From Flavobacteriaceae bacterium D16 (GTDB lineage Bacteria > Bacteroidota > Bacteroidia > Flavobacteriales > Flavobacteriaceae): DNA of 64,000 nucleotides. The DNA lies in assembly GCA_021295155.1 (NCBI GenBank), contig JAJTJC010000035.1, forward strand, positions 992,001 through 1,056,000, read 5' to 3'. This document shows, in pieces, positions 8,859 to 17,061 of this stretch. The position numbers and the translations under genes were made by a program. The notes below the pieces were generated by a model. It did not search any database. It was not told where the DNA came from and was given only the letters and a program-made list of their open reading frames with translations. Each line of letters begins with the position of its first letter. Positions within the stretch are counted from its first letter, which is position 1.

Positions 8859-9443
8859 ATGTATTACGCCCTGGTATATTATCCACATATTAAACATAAG
8901 GGGTTTCAATCTTTTCGTCACAAGTACGAGCCTTATTCGGAATTGCTTCCGGAACATGTCCCTTTCATTTATCCGGTTCCCGATAGTATAGGCAGGGAAA
9001 AACTAGAGAAGCATATTAAAAAAGTGCTAAGCAGCTGGAAGCCTTTCGATGTCCATTTTTGCACCCTTGAGAAAACCTGGGACCATTGGTTATATCTGGG
9101 GGTAAAGGAAGGATATCATTCGGTAGTTAAACTCCACGATAAACTTTATGAGGGTATTCTTAGCCCATACCTTCGCAAAGACCTGCCTTTTAATCCTCAT
9201 ATCGGTTTGGGCTTATTCAGCAAGGAAGCTTATGATTTCAACAATCCGACTGCTCAATTAAGTCTGGATGAAAAAAAGTATAACAGAGCACGAAAAGAGT
9301 TTGAAGAAATGAACTTTGACCTATGGTGTACTGTAAATAAATTAAGCCTGGTAAAAATCAACTCCGATTTTACTGAATGTGTTAATTTAACTTATTACAA
9401 GATGGTCGGTGGCAGACTGTATGGTCGCAAGCAACCGCAATAG
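8859..9443 (+). CDS. 2'-5' RNA ligase / 2H phosphoesterase-like protein with altered motifs
   Basis: The 194-residue protein has the two-lobed layout of 2H phosphoesterases. The two active-site strands are recognisable, but both HxT/S motifs are changed: HVP at His33 (EHVPFIYPV) and HIG at His114 (NPHIGLGLF). The histidines remain while the partner Thr/Ser is lost at both sites. Relatives act on 2'-5' or cyclic phosphates of RNA or nucleotides. This one could be a divergent enzyme or a binding protein. It is transcribed alone. Confidence 0.78.
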   Translation: MYYALVYYPHIKHKGFQSFRHKYEPYSELLPEHVPFIYPVPDSIGREKLEKHIKKVLSSWKPFDVHFCTLEKTWDHWLYLGVKEGYHSVVKLHDKLYEGILSPYLRKDLPFNPHIGLGLFSKEAYDFNNPTAQLSLDEKKYNRARKEFEEMNFDLWCTVNKLSLVKINSDFTECVNLTYYKMVGGRLYGRKQPQ

Positions 9444-9559
9444 TGGATTATTTAAAATACTGCCATAACAACCCTAATTCCCGCTACTTTCTTTACTAAC
9501 CCTACTAGCATTCTTATTATCAATATTCTCATTTAAGAATTGGTAAGACTCAAATTATA

Positions 9560-9591
9560 TGAGACCTATGATACCCGAATTCCAGGTCTCA
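9560..9591. repeat. Inverted repeat upstream of secreted-protein gene
   Basis: TGAGACCT at 9560-9567 is matched by AGGTCTCA at 9584-9591, with a 16-base spacer; looser complementarity continues outward. It lies in the 244-base gap before 9688. It is not followed by a T tract, so it is more likely an operator or structured leader than a terminator. Confidence 0.4.
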
Positions 9592-9687
9592 AATCATAAT
9601 TTAGGTCGATTTGAGAATACCCCTACCCTAATTTAGCCCTGTGAATCACTACAATCTGTAGTAGATATAAACTTAAATTCAAAAACA

Positions 9688-10275
9688 ATGAAAAAAGCAG
9701 TATTAATTTTTAGTATCCTTTTAGTCGGTTTCCAATTATCCGCTAAAGAAAAAGTAGAAATCCCAGCGCAAAAATCAGTAGAACTTACCTATGCTGAGTA
9801 TGCAAATTACGACGTAAAGCTTATCAACAAATCTGGAAAACAGATAGATGTAGCTGTACTTGATTCCAAAACCCGCAAGCAGGTAAGTGGTTTTGGCCTG
9901 GGGCCCATGGGAAAAGCAGTTTTATATGTCGCAGCAGGCAATATTCTCAAATTAAGGAATACCTCTTCTAAAGATATCAGTATTACGCTGGATTTTGTGG
10001 AACGAAAATCAAAACCAAAAACTGTCTCCAACACGGAAAAAGTCAATTTTACTTTACATAATTCTTCCCTTAAATCCATCCCCCTGATCATACCGAATGT
10101 AATGAACCCCAACCTCTCTCCCATGTCCAACAGCGGCGTTTCACTTGAAATGGGACAGAAAATTTACCTTAGGAAAGGTATTGGGAAGGTGCTTATCCTG
10201 ACGGTGGATGAAAACATCAAAACCGGTGATAAGGTAGATGTGGCCAAACTGGTCAGGAACATCAAAAAAGATTAG
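9688..10275 (+). CDS. Secreted protein of unknown function
   Basis: The 195-residue protein has a clear signal peptide (MKKAVLIFSILLVGFQLSA, cleavage near residue 19) and a beta-rich mature part. Two stretches look alike: VELTYAEYANYDVKLINKSG near residue 31 and KVNFTLHNSSLKSIPLIIP near residue 122, suggesting two related beta domains. No enzyme motif is seen. It is followed by a strong hairpin and then by the membrane-anchored AraC regulator gene, 71 bases downstream. Confidence 0.75.
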   Translation: MKKAVLIFSILLVGFQLSAKEKVEIPAQKSVELTYAEYANYDVKLINKSGKQIDVAVLDSKTRKQVSGFGLGPMGKAVLYVAAGNILKLRNTSSKDISITLDFVERKSKPKTVSNTEKVNFTLHNSSLKSIPLIIPNVMNPNLSPMSNSGVSLEMGQKIYLRKGIGKVLILTVDENIKTGDKVDVAKLVRNIKKD

Positions 10276-10293
10276 TAATTTGGATTAACCTAG

Positions 10294-10328
10294 AACGAAA
10301 AGCTATCTTTCGAGATAGCTTATTCGTT
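10294..10328 (+). terminator. Long hairpin with TTCG loop after the secreted-protein gene
   Basis: AACGAA plus AAGCTATCT pair with AGATAGCTT and TTCGTT around a TTCG tetraloop, giving about 15 pairs with one bulge. The run downstream is not a pure T tract (TTTAACACTT), so it may be a weak terminator or a processing/attenuation hairpin. It ends 19 bases before the AraC-type gene. Confidence 0.5.
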
Positions 10329-10346
10329 TAACACTTAACTATTAAC

Positions 10347-11462
10347 ATGTCCCTTTATACAACGCCCCTGCAGATTGGCTATTTCTTTAGCCTCCTTATG
10401 TGGATACTTTTCAATGTAAGAGGCTACAGAGAGCAGCGGCTATCGGACAAATTGCTGGGCTGGATCATGTTTATCCTGGCTATGGAGCTTCAGGACTACA
10501 CTTTTGGTTTTGCGGGTATCAATGTACTTTGGAATGAACTCAATGGTTTTCCCAGAGGAGTTAGTTTATTATTTGGACCTATAGTCTATTTCTACTTTCG
10601 GGCTCAGGTAAACAGGACTTTTAAACTAGGGAAAAAACATCTTTGGCACTTCGCTCCTTACCTGCTATACTTCATTTACGAAATCTCTGCCTTTCTACAA
10701 GGTCCGGAAGCAGTGCAGCTCAGACAGGAGTCTGACTATAACCTTATCCTGTCCTATGTCTTTCGAATTACAATATGGGCTTCCTATATCTATTATCTAT
10801 CCAAATGCCTGTTGATTTACAAAAAATACCGCGCATGGAGCATTCACCAATTTAGCAATACCGAACTAATAAATTTCAATTGGTTCAGGGACTTCCTCTA
10901 TGCCATGATCTTTTGGCTGTTATTCAAAGAGGTTATGAATGTCTTAGATGCATTTTTTGACCTGGACTTTTACCAGGATTGGTGGTGGAATCTTGCCCTG
11001 GTAGCTGTTGCTTTTTACATAGGTCTTGCAGGAATAGCACAACGCCAGCCCGCCAAGATCCAATTTGCAATGGATTTGCAGGAGAACCCAGGGGATCTTG
11101 AGCCTACCCTGGATAATGGTATTGATTCAGATAAATCTGGTATCGCCAAAAGACTGGCCTCCCTCATGGAAAAGGATCGCCTTTTTCTTCAGCCGGATCT
11201 GAATCTAGACGAATTGGCCCAACACCTGCAAACCAGCAGGCCACAAGTATCTGCTGCTATTAATCAGGTTTTTAAGCAGAATTTCAACGATTATGTAAAC
11301 AGCTTAAGGATTGAGGAGTTTCTCCGCTTATGTCAGATGAATAGTGAAAAATATACCCTGCTGTCGCTGGCTTATGATTCGGGGTTCAATTCAAAAGCAA
11401 CTTTCAACCGCGCATTTAAAAAAATCAAAGGATGTTCACCTGTAGAATTCCTGAGCAAGTAA
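10347..11462 (+). CDS. AraC family transcriptional regulator with N-terminal membrane domain
   Basis: The 371-residue protein has six to seven hydrophobic helices in residues 8-235 and a C-terminal AraC-type double helix-turn-helix (about 270-371; the second HTH includes YDSGFNSKATFNRAFKKIKG, the conserved end of AraC domains). This architecture is common in Bacteroidota and implies a regulator that senses a signal in or across the inner membrane. Its target is unknown; the divergent-end hydroxylase gene and the preceding secreted protein are the nearest candidates. Confidence 0.9.
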   Translation: MSLYTTPLQIGYFFSLLMWILFNVRGYREQRLSDKLLGWIMFILAMELQDYTFGFAGINVLWNELNGFPRGVSLLFGPIVYFYFRAQVNRTFKLGKKHLWHFAPYLLYFIYEISAFLQGPEAVQLRQESDYNLILSYVFRITIWASYIYYLSKCLLIYKKYRAWSIHQFSNTELINFNWFRDFLYAMIFWLLFKEVMNVLDAFFDLDFYQDWWWNLALVAVAFYIGLAGIAQRQPAKIQFAMDLQENPGDLEPTLDNGIDSDKSGIAKRLASLMEKDRLFLQPDLNLDELAQHLQTSRPQVSAAINQVFKQNFNDYVNSLRIEEFLRLCQMNSEKYTLLSLAYDSGFNSKATFNRAFKKIKGCSPVEFLSK

Positions 11463-11479
11463 AACATTAAAGACACAGC

Positions 11480-12316
11480 CTAGGCACTCAATTTATCTGC
11501 TCTGGCAGGAATAATTTTTTTGGTCTTTCTCTTTTGCATCTGCCGGCGTTCCCAGGCTGTAGGGCTGCCAAAGAGTATGCTCCAGGTTTTAAGCGGGCGT
11601 TTCCAGATATCCCTAAAAAGATCTCCCCATGCATGAAAAACCAGGTATACCGGGTTGTATGAATTTACCGGTTTAGTGATGCCATAGATAGCCTGTTCCT
11701 TTTCTTCCTGAAAAGAACCAAAGATTCGGTCCCAGATAATCAGTGTAGAACCGAAATTTTTATCGATATAATCCTTATTTACAGCATGGTGTACCCTGTG
11801 GTGCGAAGGGGTAACAAATACATATTCGATTGGCCGGGGTAATTTACGGATCAGTTCGGTGTGTATCCAGAACTGGTACAGTATTTCCAATTGATGAACG
11901 ATAATAAATACGATCGGATCAAAACTCAACATGAATACCGGTATAAAAAACACCAGTTTCAGGTTCTGTACCCAGGATAGACGAAAGGAGGTAGAGAAAT
12001 TATAAAATTTCGAACTGTGGTGTACCACATGGGTAGACCACCAGAAACGCTGTACATGGGAAATTCTATGCGACCAGTACCTCACAAAATCAAGTATTAC
12101 AAAGCAAAGCAGGTAAGACCACCAGGTATGGGGTATGGTCCAGGGGGTAAGGTTATAGCAAACCACCACGATATAAAAAATACCCACTTTGGTAAAGGCA
12201 TTGACAAATAGGTTGCCAAACCCTATAGCCGAAGAGGCCAAAAAGTCCTTTCCGTGGTAGAGTTTTATGTTTTTTCTATAAGACAGGTAATATTCTAGGG
12301 CCACCAAACTGAACAT
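11480..12316 (-). CDS. Sterol desaturase / fatty acid hydroxylase family protein
   Basis: The protein has the histidine clusters of the membrane di-iron hydroxylase superfamily: HRISH (83-87), HVVHH (96-100), a further His at 152 and HHRVHH (172-177), set between hydrophobic helices. Such enzymes hydroxylate or desaturate lipids or sterol-like compounds using oxygen. ATG at 12316 gives 278 residues, but the open frame continues upstream with LDFNTIIWIAAPI, which would complete the first membrane helix, back to a TAA near 12460, without any ATG, GTG or TTG. The true start may therefore be non-standard, or the N-terminus is shortened. It converges on the AraC gene with 17 bases between. Confidence 0.9.
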   Translation of the reverse strand: MFSLVALEYYLSYRKNIKLYHGKDFLASSAIGFGNLFVNAFTKVGIFYIVVVCYNLTPWTIPHTWWSYLLCFVILDFVRYWSHRISHVQRFWWSTHVVHHSSKFYNFSTSFRLSWVQNLKLVFFIPVFMLSFDPIVFIIVHQLEILYQFWIHTELIRKLPRPIEYVFVTPSHHRVHHAVNKDYIDKNFGSTLIIWDRIFGSFQEEKEQAIYGITKPVNSYNPVYLVFHAWGDLFRDIWKRPLKTWSILFGSPTAWERRQMQKRKTKKIIPARADKLSA

Positions 12317-12683
12317 GATTGGGGCAGCAATCCAGATAATCGTATTGAAATCTAATTGAAGAAGTCCTTCTAGGGTAAGTCTATTGTTGTCGATGGGGGT
12401 GAATGTATTTACTACAAACCTATTATAAATAATTGTATTTATTCCTGCTTGTTAGCATTTTAATTTAGATCGCAAAGAAATTTAAGGGAATATTTATGCG
12501 TTGATAGCCAGGAATCTCTGGCCTCTTGTTGTTGCTCACATAAATCTAAATAGTATCTCCATAATTGAAAGACTGTAAATTGTAGAGCCTCAATCCGGAT
12601 TCAATCGATCCTTATACACCTTACAATTAAACAAATCAAACACAAATTCCATGAATATGTTATATTCGTATAAACCCATCAGC
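12317..12683. other. Intergenic region between divergent hydroxylase and lipoprotein genes
   Basis: About 365 bases. The part next to 12316 is the open continuation of the hydroxylase frame on the minus strand (to about 12460). The rest is AT-rich, with a short CCAGG/CCTGG-like hairpin around 12510, and should hold both divergent promoters. I could not place a convincing TAnnTTTG element; the nearest is a one-mismatch minus-strand copy around 12473-12480. Confidence 0.4.
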
Positions 12684-13157
12684 ATGAAAACGCTCAGATC
12701 TTTTCTCTTCCTATTTTCTTTATGTGTATTGCTTTTTTCCTGTGGTTCGGATGATGATTCGGGAAACAACAATGAACCTGCACCGGTAATTGGTGTATGG
12801 GACCTGGTGGAACTTAACGTAAGCCCAGCCCAGGATATTGACCAGGACGGCACGTCTAACAGCAATATCATCGACGAACTGAATTGCGTTACTGGTATCC
12901 TTACTATCAATGAGGTGGGAACCTGGAGCTTGAGTTTGAATGGAGTCACTGTCACCTCCATAACCGGTGGCTTGTTTGATATAAATTGCAGTTCAACACC
13001 GAGCTTTAACTCGGGAACCTGGGCTTTTCAAAATAACCAGCTCACGCTTTTCCAAGGTGTTGACCCCATTATACTTACCCTGAATGGTGATGTGTTGACT
13101 AATCTGGTAGGTGAAACACTGCCTGATTTTTCCAGTGAAATCTACCAAAGAAGATAA
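12684..13157 (+). CDS. Lipocalin-like lipoprotein
   Basis: Starting at ATG 12684 gives a 157-residue lipoprotein with signal MKTLRSFLFLFSLCVLLFSC, the lipobox Cys followed by a Gly/Ser/Asp/Asn-rich spacer (GSDDDSGNNNEP). The mature domain begins VIGVWDLVELNVS and alternates beta strands with WSLSLNG and WAFQNNQLTLF, the pattern of the small lipocalin-like domains common in Flavobacteriaceae. An upstream in-frame ATG at 12651 would put extra polar residues before the signal and is less likely. Ligand unknown. Confidence 0.82.
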   Translation: MKTLRSFLFLFSLCVLLFSCGSDDDSGNNNEPAPVIGVWDLVELNVSPAQDIDQDGTSNSNIIDELNCVTGILTINEVGTWSLSLNGVTVTSITGGLFDINCSSTPSFNSGTWAFQNNQLTLFQGVDPIILTLNGDVLTNLVGETLPDFSSEIYQRR

Positions 13158-13248
13158 CATTTCTAATCATTCCCAAGCTGTAAGGTTTTTAATTCGTTAC
13201 GTCTAAGGAATTTTTAGCACAAGATGCAATAGCTGCAGTACTTGTGGA

Positions 13249-13256
13249 TATATTTG
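13249..13256 (+). promoter_or_regulatory. TATATTTG -7-like element before the YeeE/YedE pair
   Basis: TATATTTG matches the Bacteroidota -7 consensus TAnnTTTG and ends 12 bases before the ATG at 13269. No TTG is found at the expected -33 distance. If used, it would make an almost leaderless transcript. Confidence 0.3.
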
Positions 13257-13268
13257 CAAAAAAATTCT

Positions 13269-13832
13269 ATGGATTTTCTACTGAAACCCTGGCCCTGGTA
13301 TGTCTCTGGTCCCCTGATTACGCTGGTAATGGTATTCCTGGTTTATTTTGGTAAAAACTTTGGGATGTCCTCTAACCTGAGAACCCTTTGTAGTATAGGT
13401 GGTGCAGGGAAATATGCGGACTTCTTCCGATACGACTGGAAGGCCTATCGCTGGAATCTTATCGTGGTTCTTGGTGCCGTCATAGGCGGATTTATAGCCG
13501 TAACCTTTCTCTCGGATGGTTCAGCCATTGACCTGAATCCCCAAACCATTGCTGATCTTCAACAGCTTGGATTTCAGGATGCGGGCGCCACGATTTTACC
13601 TCCCGAAATTTTCGACTGGGATGCTGTTTTTACCTTAAAAGGTATGGCCATTCTGATAGGCGCAGGATTCCTCGTTGGCTTTGGAACCCGCTACGCCGGA
13701 GGGTGCACCTCTGGTCATGCTATTTCAGGACTCAGCAACCTACAGTGGCCGTCCCTGATTGCGGTTATAGGCTTTTTTATCGGTGGTCTTATTATGACGC
13801 ATTTTCTCCTACCCCTAATCTTTAGCGCATGA
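13269..13832 (+). CDS. YeeE/YedE family half-transporter (N-terminal half)
   Basis: The 187-residue protein has about four membrane helices and the conserved cysteine motif [11 protein letters not shown] near residue 145, which in thiosulfate transporters of the YeeE/YedE (TsuA) family lines the pore. It is half the length of full TsuA proteins. The preferred start is ATG 13269 ([14 protein letters not shown]), because the conserved membrane part begins there; an upstream in-frame ATG at 13242 adds unrelated residues. It overlaps the second half by four bases (ATGA), indicating a coupled pair that forms one transporter for thiosulfate or another sulfur species. Confidence 0.9.
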   Translation: MDFLLKPWPWYVSGPLITLVMVFLVYFGKNFGMSSNLRTLCSIGGAGKYADFFRYDWKAYRWNLIVVLGAVIGGFIAVTFLSDGSAIDLNPQTIADLQQLGFQDAGATILPPEIFDWDAVFTLKGMAILIGAGFLVGFGTRYAGGCTSGHAISGLSNLQWPSLIAVIGFFIGGLIMTHFLLPLIFSA

Positions 13833-14242
13833 AAGTTTTACGATACTTATTTGTAGGCATCTTTTTTGGAATTGTCCTGGTAAAATCAGAGGCTGTCTCC
13901 TGGTACCGGATTATTGAAATGTTTAAGTTTCAATCCTTCCATATGTATGGCATAATCGGTTCTGCCGTAATACTTGGAGTGTTGGCCCTGTGGTTAATGA
14001 AAAAATCAGGCATGAAAAATACGGAAGGCAATTCCATCCACCTAGTTCCAAAAGACAAAGGCTTTGTCCGGTATATTTTAGGAGGAAGCATCTTTGGGTT
14101 TGGATGGGCACTGGCTGGCGCATGTCCCGGGCCTATGTACATTCTGTTGGGCACCGGTGTTTTCAGTATGCTTATCGTTATTGCCGCAGCTGTGCTGGGA
14201 ACCTTTGTCTATGGGGTATTAAAAGACAAACTACCCCATTAG
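13829..14242 (+). CDS. YeeE/YedE family half-transporter (C-terminal half, DUF6691 type)
   Basis: The 137-residue protein has about four membrane helices and carries the second family motif, AGACPGPMY near residue 104, whose Cys mirrors that of the preceding gene. It begins inside the last codon of that gene, so translation is probably coupled. Together the two halves equal the length of a single-chain YeeE/YedE protein. No sulfurtransferase, rhodanese or persulfide dioxygenase gene is next to them, unlike many such loci. It converges with the GH30 gene. Confidence 0.9.
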   Translation: MKVLRYLFVGIFFGIVLVKSEAVSWYRIIEMFKFQSFHMYGIIGSAVILGVLALWLMKKSGMKNTEGNSIHLVPKDKGFVRYILGGSIFGFGWALAGACPGPMYILLGTGVFSMLIVIAAAVLGTFVYGVLKDKLPH

Positions 14243-14294
14243 AAGCTAGCTTCAAGGATAATCTATTTGGCCTAAAACCACCTATCCTCCTTTT

Positions 14295-15788
14295 CTAGCT
14301 TTTCAGGACCAAAGTCTGTATCCCATGGGCCGGAATTTGTAAGTTCGCAGTCTTGTTGTCGAGCGTAACCCGATAATCCCTGTCCTCATCACCCTGATTC
14401 ATAGCTACAATAACTATACTCCCATCCAAATTGACGAAAGCTGTTGACAAAACAGCGTTGGCACTGGATACACTGCTGATACGTTTGGCACCCGGGCGGA
14501 TATACTTCGAGAAATGCCCGATATAGTAGTAGGAATTAGTCAACAACAGATCCCCGGATTTAGTATCTCCATGGGCTGGGGCAAAGCAAAGGTTACCCAC
14601 ATGGTTGGGACCTCCTGTCTCATCTAGCAGGATGTTCCAATCTGTCCAGGCTACTACCCCATTGTTGAAATCATTGATCATGGAACGCCCGTAGCGCTCG
14701 GCCAGACGTGATTCCTCAATCTTCTCCGGGTCATAGCCCTCGTTGCATCCTTCAGTGAATATTAGATTTTTGTCTGGGAAAACTTCATTCACATTCGCCA
14801 CATTATCGAACATGGGAATCCCATCTTTCCAGTCCTCATACCAGTGAAAACCGGTACCCCAAACATATTTTGCGGCCTCAGGATCGTTAAGGATTACACT
14901 GGCCCTTTGGAACATCAGGTCCCGGTTATGGTCCCAAACGATAATTTTTCGATCGCCCATCCCGGCTTTTTCCAGGGTTGGACCTAAATAATTCTTCAGG
15001 AAATCCCGCTCTTCTTCTGCTGTATAGATACAGGACTCCCAGCGTTGTACGGCCATTGGCTCATTCTGTATGGTAAGCCCCCAGATGGGAATTCCCTCAG
15101 CCTCATAGGCCTCTATAAACTTTACATAATAGTTGGCCCAGGGCTGGTAAAACTCAGGCTTTAATTTTCCCCCTTTGAGCATATTGTTATTTGTTTTCAT
15201 AAAGGCAGGCGGGCTCCAGGGGCTGGCATACATGGTTAATTCACCACCAGCTGCTTCAATCGCCATTTTGGTAAAAGGAATACGGTATTGCCGGTCGTGG
15301 TCAATACTAAAGGTTTTCAATTCGGCATCACCTTCGTCAATATAGGTATAACTGGCAGTGGAAAAGTCACAGCTGTGGATAATAGTTCTACCCAGGGAGT
15401 ATCCAATCCCATTCTCCTGGCTGTAATAAGCTTCCATAAATCTCTGCTGGTTTTCCTCGGAGAGTTGATAGAATGTTTCTGCTGCCGCATCGGTCAGAGC
15501 TGCACCAATACCCAGCAGCGTCTGGAATTGTTTGCTGGGGTCTACTAAAATATCGATCTCCGTTTCCAGGGGTTGTTTAAATTCTCCGAATTCAAAATTT
15601 CCGCTTGGGGTGAGTTTCAAATCGGTTTGGTGCGCAGTAGTGATGATTTCGCCGGTCATACTTTTGGTGTAATCAATTAGTGACTCAGTTTCCTCTTCTA
15701 TTTGTTTGGTAGTTTCGGTTTGTTGCCCACAGGAAAAAATCAATAAGGCAGTCGTTAAACCAAGCAAAAGTTGTTTTCCTTTTAGCAT
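14295..15788 (-). CDS. Glycoside hydrolase family 30 lipoprotein
   Basis: With ATG 15788 the product has 497 residues: a lipoprotein signal (MLKGKQLLLGLTTALLIFSC), a Thr/Glu-rich spacer, then a GH30 (beta/alpha)8 domain with its side beta-sandwich. The acid/base Glu is in TIQNEP (about residue 243) and the nucleophile in IFTEG (about 346). GIGAALTDAAAETF near residue 93 and YASPWSPPAFMKTN near 187 are family landmarks. GH30 members of this type are glucosylceramidases or beta-1,6-glucanases. An upstream ATG at 15830 would bury the signal and is rejected. With the GH16 enzyme it suggests use of laminarin-like glucans. Confidence 0.92.
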   Translation of the reverse strand: MLKGKQLLLGLTTALLIFSCGQQTETTKQIEEETESLIDYTKSMTGEIITTAHQTDLKLTPSGNFEFGEFKQPLETEIDILVDPSKQFQTLLGIGAALTDAAAETFYQLSEENQQRFMEAYYSQENGIGYSLGRTIIHSCDFSTASYTYIDEGDAELKTFSIDHDRQYRIPFTKMAIEAAGGELTMYASPWSPPAFMKTNNNMLKGGKLKPEFYQPWANYYVKFIEAYEAEGIPIWGLTIQNEPMAVQRWESCIYTAEEERDFLKNYLGPTLEKAGMGDRKIIVWDHNRDLMFQRASVILNDPEAAKYVWGTGFHWYEDWKDGIPMFDNVANVNEVFPDKNLIFTEGCNEGYDPEKIEESRLAERYGRSMINDFNNGVVAWTDWNILLDETGGPNHVGNLCFAPAHGDTKSGDLLLTNSYYYIGHFSKYIRPGAKRISSVSSANAVLSTAFVNLDGSIVIVAMNQGDEDRDYRVTLDNKTANLQIPAHGIQTLVLKS

Positions 15789-15927
15789 GATGTTCTTATT
15801 CTTTATGGTTATGAAATTGATATTTGGCACTACTTTAAAAGGCGGGTTAAAGAGCCCTTAGGGCATGTACAACCCAGTCGCCGTAAGACTTTGCTGGCGA
15901 TAGCGTTTTGTTGTTGAAGTCTTTGAT

Positions 15928-16203
15928 CTAAATGATCTCAGCACTCAAGCCCGCTTGTAACAGTTTACTGCAGCGGGGCTTCAAATCATCATACTCACCC
16001 GTTTTTACAGCGCATTTCCCATTGTAATGAACAATAATGGAACACTGTTCCGCCTGCTCCGGCGTATGTTCGCAAACTGCAATCAGGGTGTCAATTACAT
16101 GATCAAAAGTGTTGACATCATCGTTAAACAGGATGATCTCGTGTTGCTTAACAACCTGCTCTTTCAAAAGCAGCTCTTCCAATAACTTTTCTTTGGCACT
16201 CAT
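15928..16203 (-). CDS. clpS: ATP-dependent Clp protease adaptor ClpS
   Basis: The 91-residue protein carries LFNDDVNTFDHVIDTL and HYNGKCAVKTGE, the two signatures of ClpS, which binds the N-domain of ClpA/ClpC and delivers N-degron substrates. The start is taken at ATG 16203 (MSAKEKLLEE), which gives the family's usual length; a start at 16251 would overlap prmA. It is the last gene of the minus-strand run DUF1599, DoxX-like, tpiA, prmA, clpS. Confidence 0.93.
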   Translation of the reverse strand: MSAKEKLLEELLLKEQVVKQHEIILFNDDVNTFDHVIDTLIAVCEHTPEQAEQCSIIVHYNGKCAVKTGEYDDLKPRCSKLLQAGLSAEII

Positions 16204-16223
16204 TACATCCGTATTCTCACTCT

Positions 16224-17057
16224 CTAAAATACATATTTTGCCGAAACCCAATTCCCTTTTTTCAATTTTTCTGACAGACGCAATCCCAGTTTCTTACATT
16301 TATCATTCAGCAGGGGTAAGTCTTCTTCGAAGAATCCACTTAGGTAGAGCTCTCCCTCAGGGCTTATTAAACACTCTGCATAGATCGGAAGATCCTGCAA
16401 TAAAACATTGCGATTAATATTAGCCAGGATAAGGTCAAATTTCTTTCCCACCAGCAAACCAGCATCTCCCTGTAAGATTTCAATATTGGTTTGTCCATTC
16501 CTGTTCACATTTTCCATTGAATTCTCATAACTCCAGCGGTCTATGTCAATGGCTGTGACTGTTTTGGCACCACGCATAGCCGCCAGTATTGCCAGGACCG
16601 CTGTACCACATCCCATATCCAGTACCGTCTTTCCCTTCAACTCGGCTCTTAACAGGAATTGCACCATCATATGAGTGGTTTCATGGTGACCCGTACCAAA
16701 ACTCATCTTGGGTTCTATTACAATTTCATAGGAGACATTAAATGCAGTGTGAAAAGGTGCCCTGATGGCACAGCTTTGGTCAATAAGGATAGGATTAAAA
16801 TTCTTCTCCCAGGTTTCATTCCAATTTACAGGAGCTACTTCAATGTGCTTGTAGCTGATCTTGAAATTAGGATTGGAAAGTATGCCAATTCCTTCAAGGC
16901 GAGGCGCATCTCCTTCTTTCGGGATATAGGCCAGGAGTCCGGTTTCGGTTTCTACAAAGCTGTCGAAACCCAATTCTGCCAATTCGGCAATCAGGATTTC
17001 TGAAGCTGGTTGCAGCGGACTGATTTCAAAACTGTATTCCAGATAGGGTTGGGCCAT
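16224..17057 (-). CDS. prmA: Ribosomal protein L11 methyltransferase
   Basis: The 277-residue protein has the PrmA layout: an N-terminal substrate-binding domain, then a Rossmann methyltransferase domain with the SAM loop VLDMGCGTAVLAI (145-155) after the typical MSFGTGHHETTHMM segment, and ILANINRNVL as the catalytic-side motif. It methylates lysines of ribosomal protein L11 (uL11) with S-adenosylmethionine. It lies five bases after tpiA and 20 bases before clpS in the same operon. Confidence 0.95.
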   Translation of the reverse strand: MAQPYLEYSFEISPLQPASEILIAELAELGFDSFVETETGLLAYIPKEGDAPRLEGIGILSNPNFKISYKHIEVAPVNWNETWEKNFNPILIDQSCAIRAPFHTAFNVSYEIVIEPKMSFGTGHHETTHMMVQFLLRAELKGKTVLDMGCGTAVLAILAAMRGAKTVTAIDIDRWSYENSMENVNRNGQTNIEILQGDAGLLVGKKFDLILANINRNVLLQDLPIYAECLISPEGELYLSGFFEEDLPLLNDKCKKLGLRLSEKLKKGNWVSAKYVF

Positions 17058-17061
17058 CCGG

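Noticed and set aside
14242-14253. Perfect 12-bp palindrome GAAGCTAGCTTC at the end of the second YeeE/YedE gene
   Set aside because: It lies in the convergent gap with GH30 and forms part of a loose stem with AGCTAG-rich sequence; most simply a weak terminator, too uncertain to list.
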